Source: Halorubrum xinjiangense | GTDB taxonomy: Archaea; Halobacteriota; Halobacteria; Halobacteriales; Haloferacaceae | Direction of reading: 5' to 3' | DNA length: 35,074 nt | Assembly: GCF_900102375.1 (NCBI RefSeq) | Contig: NZ_FNBO01000020.1 | Span: forward strand, 1-35,074 | Shown here: one piece after another, positions 9,050 through 17,043 of the stretch | Layout: each line of letters starts with the position of its first letter | Position numbering within the stretch: position 1 is the stretch's first letter | The notes under the pieces: generated by a model | Seen by the model: the letters and a program-made list of their open reading frames with translations, nothing else | The model's database searches: none | What the model was told of the DNA's origin: nothing | Made by a program: the position numbers and the translations under genes

Positions 9050-9865
9050 TCACCCGGCAACGACGAGCGCGGCGGAGCGGACACGCTCCGAAAGCCACGT
9101 TCCGGTCGCGTTCCCGACCGCCTCCCGGCTGGCGTCCGGTGACAGCGACGCGGGACCGTCTCCGGGCTGCGGTCCGTACGCCCCGAACCCGGCGTGGTTG
9201 ACCCCGTCGAGCTCGACCACCCGGGCGTCCGCGGGGAGGTTGGACCGCGACGCGCGCTCGCGCTCGACGTCGATCACGCCGTCGGCGCCTCCGCGGACCG
9301 AGAGCACGTCGAGACCGGTCTCGGAGACGTCGCGGTCGCAGTAGGCGGCGTGGAGGACGAGCGCGTCGTACGCCTCGGCGTTCCCGGCGGCGTGTCGACA
9401 GGCCATGGCGCCGCCGAGCGAGTGGCCGCCGACCGCCCACCCGCCCGCCTCGGGGTAGCGTTCGCGGACGCGGTCAGCGCGGTCCGGCGCGAGGACGGCG
9501 AGGTTGAGCGGCATGTCCACGACGACGACGAGCACGTCTCGATCGGACGCGGAGACGATCTCGGCGGCGGTCGGCACGTAGCTCTCGTGAGACACCCGCC
9601 CGCCCGGGTAGTAAACGAGCCCGACGGTCGACGCCGTCACCGGTCCGTCGCGGACCGTCGTCCCGACCGGCGTCCGGTCCACGGAGACGTTGGGATCGGC
9701 CTCGACGGCCGCGACCGCGTCCGCCTCCGGCCCCATCCCGGCGGCGAAGTACGCGGCGCCGCCGGCGACGACGAGCGCGACGAGGAGGGCGGCCACACCG
9801 CCGGCGAGCAGGAGCGTCCGGCGTTCGGGCAGTCGACTCGCGATCCCGTCGCGGGCGCCCCTCAC
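9050..9865 (-). CDS. Membrane-anchored alpha/beta hydrolase
   Basis: 271 residues. An N-terminal membrane span (about residues 17-42, LLLAGGVAALLVALVVAGGAAYF) is followed by an alpha/beta-hydrolase domain with nucleophile elbow GHSLGG (147-152, Ser149), a probable acid in GGADG (Asp194) and His223 in GVNHAGFGAYG. The catalytic part is predicted to face outside. The start is GTG at 9865, overlapping the stop of the AbrB-PhoU gene as GTGA (9862-9865), so the pair is translationally coupled. The long open frame further upstream to 10867 is the shadow of phoU. Carboxylesterase or dienelactone-hydrolase-like activity is plausible; the substrate is unknown. Confidence 0.88.
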   Translation of the reverse strand: MRGARDGIASRLPERRTLLLAGGVAALLVALVVAGGAAYFAAGMGPEADAVAAVEADPNVSVDRTPVGTTVRDGPVTASTVGLVYYPGGRVSHESYVPTAAEIVSASDRDVLVVVVDMPLNLAVLAPDRADRVRERYPEAGGWAVGGHSLGGAMACRHAAGNAEAYDALVLHAAYCDRDVSETGLDVLSVRGGADGVIDVERERASRSNLPADARVVELDGVNHAGFGAYGPQPGDGPASLSPDASREAVGNATGTWLSERVRSAALVVAG

Positions 9866-10860
9866 GGCGTCGGCGCGGCCTTCTGGAGGGCGGTCTCGGC
9901 GATGTTCCCGCCGTAGTCGGCAGAGCGGAGGACGGAGTCGACGACGAGCCCGAGCAGCTGCGCGCGCGTCGGGTCGAGTTCGCGGAGCAGTTCGTCGATG
10001 GCGCGGACGCGCTCGTCGATCGCGCGCACGCCGGTGCGCGCCTCGTTGGCCCGCCGCGTCGCCGCCTCGGTGTCGTCGTCGAACAGCGCCTCCATCGCCG
10101 TGTCGATCACGTCGACGGCGTCGCCGTGGAGGTCGCTCACCGCCTCGACGACCTCCTCGGGCAGCGGCTCGTCGATGTTCAGCGTCAGGTGCGCGATCTT
10201 CGTCGCGTGGTCGCCGATCCGCTCCAGCTGGCGCGCGCTGGAGTGGTAGTCGAAACACTCCTCGCGGGGGAGCCCCAGCTCCTCGGCGGCCTTCGGCGTC
10301 CGCAAGGTCGCGCGGAAGATCCGCGAGACGACGAGCCACAGCCGGTCGAGGTCGTCGTCGCGGCCGATCACGTCGCGCGCGAGGTCGTGGTCGCGCTCCG
10401 CGAGCGCGGTGATCGCGTCGTCGAGCATCGACAGCGAGATGAGCCGCATGCGCGTGACCGCGTTGTGGATCGAAAGCTCCGAGGAGTCGAGCAGGTCCTG
10501 GACGACGACGCGGTCCCGGGTCTCCTCTAACACCTCCAGGCCGACGAGGCTCTGGACCGCGTCGCGGATCGACGAGCGCTGCTCGGTGGTGATCTCCGCG
10601 GCCTCCAGTTCGATGACGTCGAAGCCGCTGACGTACATCGTCGTCACCGCCCGCCGGAGCGCCTGCCCGGTCAGGTCGGCAATGTCCAAGGTCCCCCGCG
10701 TCCGCTCCGACTCGGACCGCGGCGTGAGAAACAGCGAGTCGCCGTCGGGGTGGAACTCGATCTCCGTCCCGGCCTCGACGTCGTTGTCGGTCGCCCACGT
10801 CTTCGGGATCGAGACCGTGTACGTCGAACCGCCGGTGACCTGGACCTTCCGGGTTTCCAT
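9862..10860 (-). CDS. PhoU-domain regulator with N-terminal AbrB/SpoVT-type DNA-binding domain
   Basis: 332 residues. Residues 1-50 (ETRKVQVTGGSTYTVSIPKTWA) form a swapped-hairpin AbrB-like DNA-binding domain. The rest is two helical PhoU repeats, with the signature RQLERIGDHATKIAHL. Bacterial PhoU restrains phosphate import and PhoR signalling; haloarchaeal fusions of this type are thought to act as phosphate-responsive transcription regulators. No pst genes are nearby. The start at 10860 is supported by a GGAGG-type site (GGAGGGTGGGGT) just upstream, and a TATA box and palindrome at 10890-10910. A hydrolase gene is coupled downstream. Confidence 0.92.
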   Translation of the reverse strand: METRKVQVTGGSTYTVSIPKTWATDNDVEAGTEIEFHPDGDSLFLTPRSESERTRGTLDIADLTGQALRRAVTTMYVSGFDVIELEAAEITTEQRSSIRDAVQSLVGLEVLEETRDRVVVQDLLDSSELSIHNAVTRMRLISLSMLDDAITALAERDHDLARDVIGRDDDLDRLWLVVSRIFRATLRTPKAAEELGLPREECFDYHSSARQLERIGDHATKIAHLTLNIDEPLPEEVVEAVSDLHGDAVDVIDTAMEALFDDDTEAATRRANEARTGVRAIDERVRAIDELLRELDPTRAQLLGLVVDSVLRSADYGGNIAETALQKAAPTP

Positions 10861-10889
10861 ACCCCACCCTCCGGAGCGGATCACCTTAA

Positions 10890-10910
10890 TTTTGATCAAA
10901 ATATATACTC
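10890..10910 (-). promoter_or_regulatory. Promoter and palindromic operator of the AbrB-PhoU gene
   Basis: The TATA-like AGTATATAT (minus strand, about 10901-10909) is followed directly by the perfect 12-bp palindrome TTTTGATCAAAA (10890-10901). This puts the palindrome between the TATA box and the expected transcript start, a normal place for a repressor site. The adjacent gene encodes an AbrB-type DNA-binding protein, so autoregulation is a reasonable inference. Confidence 0.5.
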
Positions 10911-11009
10911 TCGTATCATCGTATCTCACCCCGAAATAACCGACTACCGACGACTAGTGGGTTGGAAAAATCGATATTAGAACGCAGAGGGCGGTTTAAG
11001 CGGATGGAT

Positions 11010-11025
11010 TATATAGGGCTATATA
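11010..11025. promoter_or_regulatory. AT-rich inverted repeat upstream of the AbrB-PhoU gene
   Basis: TATATAG-GG-CTATATA is a 7-bp inverted repeat about 150 bases before the phoU-like start and 32 bases after the stop of the dehydrogenase gene. It could be a second promoter or operator, or part of the dehydrogenase terminator region. Confidence 0.3.
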
Positions 11026-11056
11026 TTTTCGGATCCTCTCGCTGGGGGCGACTCGT

Positions 11057-12004
11057 TCACACCACCCGGTTGCGCAGGTCATCGCCGGCGTCCAGCCGCG
11101 CGACGTTGTCGGCGAGGATGTCCGCGACGCGCTCGTAGTACTCGGGCGTGTGGCCGGCGTTGTGCGGCGTGATCGTCGCGTTCGACAGCCCCCACAGCGG
11201 GTGGTCTTCGGGGAGGGGCTCCGGGTCCGTGACGTCCAGCGCCGCGCCGCGGATGCGGTTGTTCCGGAGCTCCGTCACCAGGGCGTCGGTGTCGACGATC
11301 GGCCCGCGCGCGATGTTGACGAGGACGGCGTCGGGCCGCATCGTCCGCAGCGCGTCGGCGTCGACGAGCCCGCGCGTCGTCTCCGTGAGCGGGCAGGCCA
11401 GCACGACGTACTCCGCGTCGGTGACGGCCTCGTGGAACTCGTCGAACCCGTACACCTCGTCGGTCGGGCCGCCCTTCTCGGGCGAGTAGCGCACGCCGAC
11501 CGTGTCGACGTCGAACGACTCCAACCGGTCGACGACGGCCCGCCCGATGGCGCCCAGCCCGACCACGGCCACGGTCGAGCCGTACACCTCCGTCGTCTCG
11601 TAGGTGCGCCACTCGCGGCGGGACTGCTGGCGGTACGCCCGGTGGAACTGCCGCGCGTGCGCGATCATCGACCCCACGACGTGCTCGGCGATGTTCGGCC
11701 CGTGGACGCCCGAGGCGTTCGTCACGGCCACCCCGTGGTCGTCGAGCATGTCGCGCGGGAGGTGGCCGGTCCCGGCGAACACGCAGGCGAAGAGCTCCAG
11801 CTCCTCGGCGGCAGCGAGCAGCTCCTCGTCGACGGTGAGCCCGACGGCGACCCGTGTCGTCCGGATCAGGTCGCGCTCCTCGGCCGGCGTCCGCGCCCGC
11901 GCGACCTCCGCGTCGGGGAGTCGCTCGCGGATCGCCGCCGCCAGTTCGTCGGGGCCCAGCCCGTGGATCGTCTGCCGAAGCACCAGGACGTCTGGATCGC
12001 TCAT
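11057..12004 (-). CDS. D-2-hydroxyacid dehydrogenase
   Basis: 315 residues of the NAD(P)-dependent 2-hydroxyacid dehydrogenase family, which interconverts 2-oxo acids and D-2-hydroxyacids. The nucleotide fold has VGLGAIG (149-154), and the catalytic triad is seen as Arg233 (NIARGP), Glu262 (TDPEPLPEDHPLW) and His281 (TPHNAGHT). The length is typical. Haloarchaeal homologues reduce oxo acids such as 2-ketoisocaproate; the substrate here is not decided by sequence. A TATA element at 12026-12034 predicts a leaderless transcript. The gene lies 100 bases after the PLP-enzyme gene on the same strand but seems to have its own promoter. Confidence 0.93.
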   Translation of the reverse strand: MSDPDVLVLRQTIHGLGPDELAAAIRERLPDAEVARARTPAEERDLIRTTRVAVGLTVDEELLAAAEELELFACVFAGTGHLPRDMLDDHGVAVTNASGVHGPNIAEHVVGSMIAHARQFHRAYRQQSRREWRTYETTEVYGSTVAVVGLGAIGRAVVDRLESFDVDTVGVRYSPEKGGPTDEVYGFDEFHEAVTDAEYVVLACPLTETTRGLVDADALRTMRPDAVLVNIARGPIVDTDALVTELRNNRIRGAALDVTDPEPLPEDHPLWGLSNATITPHNAGHTPEYYERVADILADNVARLDAGDDLRNRVV

Positions 12005-12025
12005 GGGGGCAGTCTCGGCGGAACC

Positions 12026-12034
12026 GATAAAAAT
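12026..12034 (-). promoter_or_regulatory. TATA element of the D-2-hydroxyacid dehydrogenase gene
   Basis: ATTTTTATC on the minus strand is centred about 26 bases before the ATG at 12004, consistent with a leaderless transcript. Confidence 0.55.
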
Positions 12035-12103
12035 GGTGTCAGTCGATCGGCGCCGGGGGCGACCCCTCGAATCGGACGCGACTCCCCGTGTCGGGCGGGC
12101 GGT

Positions 12104-13324
12104 CTACGACAGCGCGGCGTCGAACGCGGCTTGGAGGTCGGCCTTCATGTCGTCGACGTGTTCGATCCCCACCGAGACGCGGATGAGGCCGTCGGTGAGC
12201 CCGGCCGCGAGCCGCTCCTCGCGCGGGATGGCCGCGTGGGTCATCGCCGCCGGCTGCTCGATGAGGCTCTCGACGCCGCCGAGCGACTCCGCGAGCGTGA
12301 ACACCTCCGTCTCGCTCACGACCGTCGACGCCTCCTCGAGGGTGCCGTCCAGCTCGAAGGAGAGCATGCCGCCGAAGTCGTCCATCTGCTCGGCCGCCAG
12401 CTCGTGGTCCGGGTGCGACTCCAGCCCGGGGTAGTAGACGCGCTCGACCGCGTCGTGGCCCGCCAGCCACTCGGCGAGTTCCATCGCGTTCTCGCAGTGG
12501 CGGTCCATCCGGACCGGGAGCGTCTTCGTCCCGCGGAGGACGAGGAACGCGTCGAACGGCCCGGGGGTCGCGCCGACCGAGTTCTGGTAGAAGCCGAGCC
12601 GCTCGTCGAGCGCCTCGTCGTCGACGATCAGGGCGCCGCCGATGGTGTCAGAGTGCCCGCCGAGGTACTTCGTCAGCGACTGGGAGACGATGTCGGCGCC
12701 GTGTTCGAGCGGGCGCTGGAGGTACGGCGTCGCGAACGTGTTGTCGACCGCGCAGAGCGCGTCGCCCTCGTGAGCGATGTCGGCGAGCGCGCCGATGTCG
12801 TTGACGTTCATCAGCGGGTTCGTCGGCGTCTCGACCCACACCAGCTCGGTCTCCTCGCGCATCGCCGCCCGGACCGCGTCGTGGTCGGTCGTGTCGACGA
12901 ACGTCGTGTCGATGTCGTACTCATCGTACACCTGCGTCAAGATTCGGTGGGTGCCGCCGTACACGTCGTCGCCCGCGACGACGTGGTCGCCCGCGGACAG
13001 GAGGTTGAGGACGGTGTTGATCGCGCCCATGCCGGAGGAGAAACAGCGGGCGTGGCTGCCCGACTCCAGCGAGGCGAGGTTCGCCTCGAGGTCGCTGCGC
13101 GTCGGGTTTCCCGTCCGGCTGTACTCGTAGCCGCGGTGGTCGCCCGGCGCGTCCTGCTCGTAGGTGGAGTTCGCGTGGATCGGCGTCATCAGCGCGCCCG
13201 TCTCCGGGTCGGGTTCCTGCCCGGCGTGGATCGCGCGGGTCTCGAACCGGCGGTCGTCGTCACCGGCGTCACGGCCGTCACCGGCGTCGCGGTCGTCGTC
13301 GCTCGCGTCGGGTCGGTCGCTCAT
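12104..13324 (-). CDS. Cystathionine gamma-synthase/lyase family PLP enzyme
   Basis: 406 residues of the Cys/Met-metabolism PLP family. After a 25-residue acidic extension come FETRAIHAGQEPDPETGA, the YEYSRTGNPT phosphate-binding block (66-75), SSGMGAI (97-102), Asp194 in DNTFATP and the PLP-forming Lys219 in SQSLTKYLGGHSD. The C-terminal domain has ESLIEQPAAMTHA and GLIRVSVGIEHVDD, typical of MetB, MetC and cystathionine gamma-lyase. The family joins or splits cystathionine in methionine and cysteine metabolism; MetB-type and lyase-type activity cannot be separated by eye. The gene ends before the dehydrogenase gene and starts 88 bases from the tRNA-Glu 3' end. Confidence 0.92.
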   Translation of the reverse strand: MSDRPDASDDDRDAGDGRDAGDDDRRFETRAIHAGQEPDPETGALMTPIHANSTYEQDAPGDHRGYEYSRTGNPTRSDLEANLASLESGSHARCFSSGMGAINTVLNLLSAGDHVVAGDDVYGGTHRILTQVYDEYDIDTTFVDTTDHDAVRAAMREETELVWVETPTNPLMNVNDIGALADIAHEGDALCAVDNTFATPYLQRPLEHGADIVSQSLTKYLGGHSDTIGGALIVDDEALDERLGFYQNSVGATPGPFDAFLVLRGTKTLPVRMDRHCENAMELAEWLAGHDAVERVYYPGLESHPDHELAAEQMDDFGGMLSFELDGTLEEASTVVSETEVFTLAESLGGVESLIEQPAAMTHAAIPREERLAAGLTDGLIRVSVGIEHVDDMKADLQAAFDAALS

Positions 13325-13411
13325 AGCCGGTTCTCGGTCACCGACGGCCGTGATTCTTCCCCTTCGGACCGACCGGAGAACGAAACGCGTTGCTCGCGGT
13401 GTGAGAGTGGA

Positions 13412-13520
13412 TGCTCGGTCAGGGATTTGAACCCTGGTCGTCGGCTGACTTCCGAACCGGCGCCGAGGCGCCGCGTCCGCCGAAAGGCCAACATGATTGG
13501 CCGGACTACACCAACCGAGC
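13412..13520 (-). tRNA. tRNA-Glu (UUC anticodon) with a 34-nt intron
   Basis: Read on the minus strand, the acceptor GCTCGGT pairs with ACCGAGC, with discriminator A at 13412; CCA is not encoded. The T arm is CAGGG-TTCAAAT-CCCTG. The anticodon stem TTGGC pairs with GCCGA only if 34 bases are removed after position 37. The loop then reads C-T-TTC-G-A with anticodon TTC at 13482-13484. The mature length is 75 nt. The D arm GTGTAGTCCGGCCAATCAT is the usual haloarchaeal tRNA-Glu form. A TATA element at 13547-13553 lies 30 bases upstream. Confidence 0.92.
13447..13480 (-). other. Canonical 37/38 intron in tRNA-Glu with bulge-helix-bulge motif
   Basis: The intron can be folded into the archaeal splicing motif. 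The central 4-bp helix is C32-U33-U34-U35 with GAAG near the intron 3' end; the 5' bulge is C36-G37/G and the 3' bulge is U-C/A38, each three bases and each cut after the second base. The inner helix begins CGGAC with GUUCG and continues in a GC-rich hairpin. This supports exact splice positions 13481/13480 and 13447/13446. Confidence 0.85.
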
Positions 13521-13546
13521 GCGATTATCGCTTACGCCGGGGATGA

Positions 13547-13553
13547 TTTATAT
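13547..13553 (-). promoter_or_regulatory. TATA element of tRNA-Glu
   Basis: ATATAAA on the minus strand, about 30 bases before the first base of the tRNA. Confidence 0.6.
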
Positions 13554-13611
13554 CTTCTTAACTCTCCCTGACGTGGGAGGGTCGAACACGGGACGGGGGC
13601 GTTCTGACCGA

Positions 13612-14178
13612 CTACTCGTCGACGTCGACCGTCTCGATCTCGACGGCCTCGCGGGGATCGTCGTTCCGGCCGGTCGGCACGCCGCCGATCTCCTCGACGA
13701 CGTCCATCCCGTCGATGACCTGCCCGAAGACGGCGTGTTTGCCGTCGAGGTGCGGGGTCGCGTCCAGCGTGATGAAGAACTGGGAGCCGTTCGTGTTCGG
13801 GCCGGAGTTCGCCATCGAGAGGATTCCGGGCCCGTCGTGGGTGAGGTCGTCGTGGAACTCGTCGTCGAACTGGTAGCCGGGGCCGCCGCGGCCGTTCTCC
13901 ATCGGGTCGCCGCCCTGGATCATGAAGTCGTCGATGACGCGGTGGAAGACGATCCCCTCGTACAGCGAGTCGCCGCGCACCTCGCCGCTTTTGGGGTCCT
14001 CCCACGTGTTCGTCTCCGGCGCGGGCTCCGCGTCGGCGGCGGGGTCGTGACGCGCTAAGCCGAGGAAGTTCTCGACCGTCTTCGGGGCGCGCTCGGCGAA
14101 CAGCTCGACGACGATGTCGCCGTGGTTGGTCTGGAGCGTCACCTGCGGGTTGTCGGGGTTGGAAACCTCTCGTGCCAT
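13612..14178 (-). CDS. Cyclophilin-type peptidyl-prolyl cis-trans isomerase
   Basis: 188 residues; speeds proline isomerisation during folding in the cytoplasm. The active-site block [15 protein letters not shown] (catalytic Arg80) and [31 protein letters not shown] are standard cyclophilin motifs. An insert of about 25 acidic residues after [11 protein letters not shown] is usual in haloarchaeal members. There is no signal peptide. The start was placed at 14178 ([10 protein letters not shown]); the upstream frame to 14247 is basic and lies in the divergent promoter region shared with the XapX gene. Confidence 0.93.
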   Translation of the reverse strand: MAREVSNPDNPQVTLQTNHGDIVVELFAERAPKTVENFLGLARHDPAADAEPAPETNTWEDPKSGEVRGDSLYEGIVFHRVIDDFMIQGGDPMENGRGGPGYQFDDEFHDDLTHDGPGILSMANSGPNTNGSQFFITLDATPHLDGKHAVFGQVIDGMDVVEEIGGVPTGRNDDPREAVEIETVDVDE

Positions 14179-14251
14179 GTTCCTCGAGAGGGACGCGCGT
14201 CGGAAAACCCTACCCATCCGCGCAGGGCACCCGCCGAGCGCCAACACCGAG

Positions 14252-14259
14252 CTTATAAA
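14252..14259 (+). promoter_or_regulatory. TATA element of the XapX-domain gene
   Basis: CTTATAAA is centred 26 bases before the ATG at 14282, predicting a leaderless transcript. Confidence 0.65.
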
Positions 14260-14281
14260 CGAACGCGGCCGACCAGTCGGT

Positions 14282-14482
14282 ATGAGTTCGACCCCGGTCG
14301 TGACCCTCGCCGCGCTCGTCGTCGGGGTGACTGTCGGCGCGCTGTTCGCGTTCCTCCGCGTCCCGATCCCCGCGCCGCCGGAGCTGCCGGGCGTGGTGGC
14401 GATAGTCGGGATCTACCTAGGGTTCAAGTTCGTCGGCTACGCCGGCGTCGGCTTCGACCTGCTCGACGCGCTCGGGTTGTAG
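14282..14482 (+). CDS. XapX domain-containing small membrane protein
   Basis: 66 residues with two membrane segments ([20 protein letters not shown] and [21 protein letters not shown]) joined by the XapX signature [13 protein letters not shown]. The family is small, widespread and of unknown function; a link to xanthosine transport was suggested for E. coli XapX. The last 20 bases of the gene are partly duplicated directly downstream (14499-14518, CGCGCTCGGGCTGTAA). Confidence 0.88.
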   Translation: MSSTPVVTLAALVVGVTVGALFAFLRVPIPAPPELPGVVAIVGIYLGFKFVGYAGVGFDLLDALGL

Positions 14483-14580
14483 CGTCCCCGACCCGTTCGG
14501 CGCGCTCGGGCTGTAACGCCTCCAGCCCGACCGTCCCGACGGCCGGTATCGTTTTCCGCCGGGCGCGAGCAGTACCGCGC

Positions 14581-15108
14581 ATGTACGACGACATCCTCCT
14601 GCCCGTCGCCCCCGGCGGCGAGGCGAACGACGCGATCCCGCACGCGGCCAGCCTCGCCGAGCGCTACGACGCGACCGTCCACGTCCTCTCGGCCGCCGAC
14701 ACCGCCGTCGACACGCTCGCGGGCCCGCGGACCGGCGTGTTCTCCGACCGGCTCGCGGAGGCGGCCGAGGAGCGCGTCGAGGCGGTGACCGCCGAACTGG
14801 AGGCCACCGGCGTCAAGGCGGTCGGGAGTGTCGTCCGCGGCGAGCCGCTGGACGTCATCGAGAACGCGATCGACGACGGCGCCGACATCGTCGTCATGCC
14901 GAGCCACACCAGACGGGGGATCCGACGCCTCCTGCTCGGGAGCGTCACCGAGAAGGTCGTCCGCGTCGCCTCGGTACCGGTCGTGACCGTGCCGATGTCC
15001 GACCCCGAGGCGGAGCAGCGATCCGCCGAACCGCGGGACTCGAACGGCGACGACGTAGATAGCGCGGACGACGCGGACGACGCGGACGACGCGGACGGCC
15101 CCCAGTGA
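14581..15108 (+). CDS. Universal stress protein (UspA family)
   Basis: 175 residues of a single Usp domain: MYDDILLPVAPG strand 1, then the nucleotide-binding pattern MPSHTRRGIRRLLLGS (106-121) followed by VTEKVVRVASVPVVTVP, a G-2x-G-9x-G(S/T)-like arrangement expected to bind ATP. The C-terminal 35 residues form an acidic tail ending in ADD repeats, encoded by a 9-bp tandem GCGGACGAC (about 15062-15091). The stop overlaps the truA start (GTGA at 15105-15108), so the two are coupled. The trigger or partner is unknown. Confidence 0.92.
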   Translation: MYDDILLPVAPGGEANDAIPHAASLAERYDATVHVLSAADTAVDTLAGPRTGVFSDRLAEAAEERVEAVTAELEATGVKAVGSVVRGEPLDVIENAIDDGADIVVMPSHTRRGIRRLLLGSVTEKVVRVASVPVVTVPMSDPEAEQRSAEPRDSNGDDVDSADDADDADDADGPQ

Positions 15109-16064
15109 CAAACGATCCGGGCGGGCGCGAGACGGTCACGCGCGCCTTCCGCGTCGCCTACGACGGCCGGGAGTACGCCGGCTTCCAGCGTCAGCCCCAC
15201 GCGCGCACGGTTGCGGACGCGCTCCTCGGAGCGCTCGCGGACCACGGCGTCGTCGAGCGCGGCGACGGGTCGACCCACGCCACGCCGCCGGGCTACGCGG
15301 CGGCCGGCCGGACCGACGCCGGCGTCTCCGCCGTGGCGCAGACCGTCGCCTTCGAGGCGCCGACGTGGCTCACGCCGCGCGCGTTCAACGGGCACCTCCC
15401 CGGGTCGGTCCGCGTGTGGGCCGCGGCCGACGTCACGGACGACTTCCACGCGACCCACGATGCGGTCCGCCGGACGTACCGGTACCACCTCTACGCGCCC
15501 GCGACCGACGGGGGCTGCGCGGACGGGATAGCCGGGGCTGGCAAAAACGAGGCCGCCGTAGCCGCCGAGGCCGCACGGCGAGATCCGGAACACGCCGTCG
15601 ACGACGACCGCTTTCGGGCGGCGCTCGCGCGGTTCGACGGCGAGCACGACCTCCACAACCTGACGACCGACGAGACGGGGACGGTCCGCGACCTCGACGC
15701 GCGGGCGACCCGCGAGGGCGACGCGCTCGTCGTCGAACTCTCGGCGGACGGGTTCCCGCGCGCGCTCGTCAGGCGAGTCGTCGCCGCGGGCCGCGCCGTC
15801 GGTCGCGGAACGGCCGACCTCGCGTGGATCGACCGGCTGCTCGCCGCCGAGCCGATATCGGGCGAGCAGGGGGTCGGCCCCGCGCCCCCGGAGCCGCTCG
15901 TGCTGTGGGACGTGGCCTACCCCGACGTGACGTTCGACGTCGACCGCGAGGCCGCGGAGAGCGCGCGCGTCGCCTTCGGTGAGCGACACCGAGACGCGCG
16001 CCACGCCGCGGCAGCGACCGGCGCGGTCCGCGACAGGCTGTGCTCCGCGGTCGGGAAGGAGTGA
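15105..16064 (+). CDS. truA: tRNA pseudouridine synthase A
   Basis: 319 residues; converts uridines at positions 38-40 of the tRNA anticodon arm to pseudouridine. Motifs: AYDGREYAGFQRQP near the start, AGRTDAGVSA with catalytic Asp71, RTYRYHLYAP (about 127), and DGFPRALVRRVV in the C-terminal half. An insert of about 25 residues follows the RTYRYHLY block. The start is GTG, overlapping the uspA stop as GTGA. It lies 25 bases from the convergent HTH gene. Confidence 0.95.
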   Translation: MTNDPGGRETVTRAFRVAYDGREYAGFQRQPHARTVADALLGALADHGVVERGDGSTHATPPGYAAAGRTDAGVSAVAQTVAFEAPTWLTPRAFNGHLPGSVRVWAAADVTDDFHATHDAVRRTYRYHLYAPATDGGCADGIAGAGKNEAAVAAEAARRDPEHAVDDDRFRAALARFDGEHDLHNLTTDETGTVRDLDARATREGDALVVELSADGFPRALVRRVVAAGRAVGRGTADLAWIDRLLAAEPISGEQGVGPAPPEPLVLWDVAYPDVTFDVDREAAESARVAFGERHRDARHAAAATGAVRDRLCSAVGKE

Positions 16065-16088
16065 ATCGGGTTTCCGGACCGCCCTCTC

Positions 16089-16622
16089 TCAGGCGGCCGA
16101 GCCGCCCGTCGGCGTCTCCATGCCGTCGACGCGGACCAGGAGGGTGTTGCCGTCGACGTTGGTCGCGTCCACCGTGCCGGAGAGGCGGAGCCCGGTCGCG
16201 GGGGTCGGCCCGACGGTCACGCGGTCGCCCGCATCGAAGGGGCCGACCGGGCCGCGGATCACGAGTTCCGCGCGGCACAGCTCCGGGTTCGCGACGCTCG
16301 ACAGGTCGATCTCCGCGATGGTGACGTCCTCGACGGGGTCCCCCTCGCGCTCGACCGGCGTCGTCGCGGCGTCGTCCAAGCGCTCGATACCGAGCGTGTC
16401 GTACGCCTCGTCGGTCGGGACGTAGCCGCCGTCCGGTCCGGCGACGCCCTCGACGAGACCGAGCGTGCTGAGGGACCCCATCCGGTTCCGGACCGTTCCC
16501 GGGTTGCGATCGATGGCGTCCGCGATCTCGCGCCCCTGTACCGGCGTCTCCCGACCCTCGGAGAGGTTCACGAGCGCGGTGAGCACCCGGTCCTGACTCG
16601 AACTCAACTGAATATCGGACAT
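16089..16622 (-). CDS. Winged helix-turn-helix regulator with C-terminal beta-rich domain
   Basis: 177 residues. Residues 8-75 form a winged helix (SSQDRVLTALVNLSEG, then GREIADAIDRNPGTVRNRMGSLSTLGLVEGVAGPDGGYVPT), matching a family annotated variously as Rrf2- or TrmB-like in haloarchaea. The second half, about residues 95-170, is beta-rich, with RVTVGPTPATGLRLSGTV, like a small PilZ- or barrel-type effector domain; the ligand is not known. Its promoter has a TATA box at 16646-16653 and an inverted repeat directly upstream of it, consistent with autoregulation. Confidence 0.82.
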   Translation of the reverse strand: MSDIQLSSSQDRVLTALVNLSEGRETPVQGREIADAIDRNPGTVRNRMGSLSTLGLVEGVAGPDGGYVPTDEAYDTLGIERLDDAATTPVEREGDPVEDVTIAEIDLSSVANPELCRAELVIRGPVGPFDAGDRVTVGPTPATGLRLSGTVDATNVDGNTLLVRVDGMETPTGGSAA

Positions 16623-16645
16623 GGACGAACCGAGCCGTATGCCCC

Positions 16646-16678
16646 TAATAAATGTTCGCGTATAACGTCATTATATGC
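16646..16678 (-). promoter_or_regulatory. TATA element and upstream inverted repeat of the HTH gene
   Basis: ATTTATTA (16646-16653, minus strand) is centred 27 bases before the ATG at 16622. Immediately upstream, GCGTATAA-CGTCA-TTATATGC (16658-16678) is an 8-bp inverted repeat with one G-T pair, placed over the BRE and upstream activator region. Confidence 0.5.
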
Positions 16679-17043
16679 TTAGAGTTGTTCTTGTGTTCCC
16701 TAATTCTTGAAATACATACGCAAAACAGACATATTTCCGCCGAGACACGCATCCTGCGCTTCTGCGAGAAAGTCTTTCACGAGATAGCTAAGTTGTCTGG
16801 GGAATAATAGTACATATATTAGCTTTATCGCGTATTTGCCTCTTGTTTAGAAATAGTTGTACCAATTCCTAATACGATCTACACCGCAGGTATTTACCAC
16901 CGCGACCGGAAGCGCCGGGCGACAGATGACGATTCAACGCAACGCTCGCGATCACCCGCAGAGACGCGCCCGCGCCCGGCAACGGCACCCCGGCGGGGCG
17001 TCCCGACGGCGCGCGCGGCCGACCGGTCGGCCGGGAGGCGTAG
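16679..17043. other. AT-rich gene-free stretch upstream of NAD synthetase
   Basis: About 250 bases (16640-16900) are far more AT-rich than anything else in the window, with stretches such as AATAATAGTACATATATTAG. I see no gene or IS end in it. Several TATA-like sequences could serve nadE, for example near 16818. A plus-strand 41-codon frame at 16926-17051 is arginine-rich shadow and was not called. Confidence 0.5.

Noticed and set aside
9866..10867. In-frame upstream extension of the hydrolase gene
   Set aside because: The translation is arginine/glycine-rich shadow of the AbrB-PhoU gene; the GTG at 9865 overlapping the phoU stop is the better start.
14499..14518. Short duplication of the XapX gene end
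   Set aside because: About 20 bases with several mismatches in GC-rich DNA; too weak to interpret.
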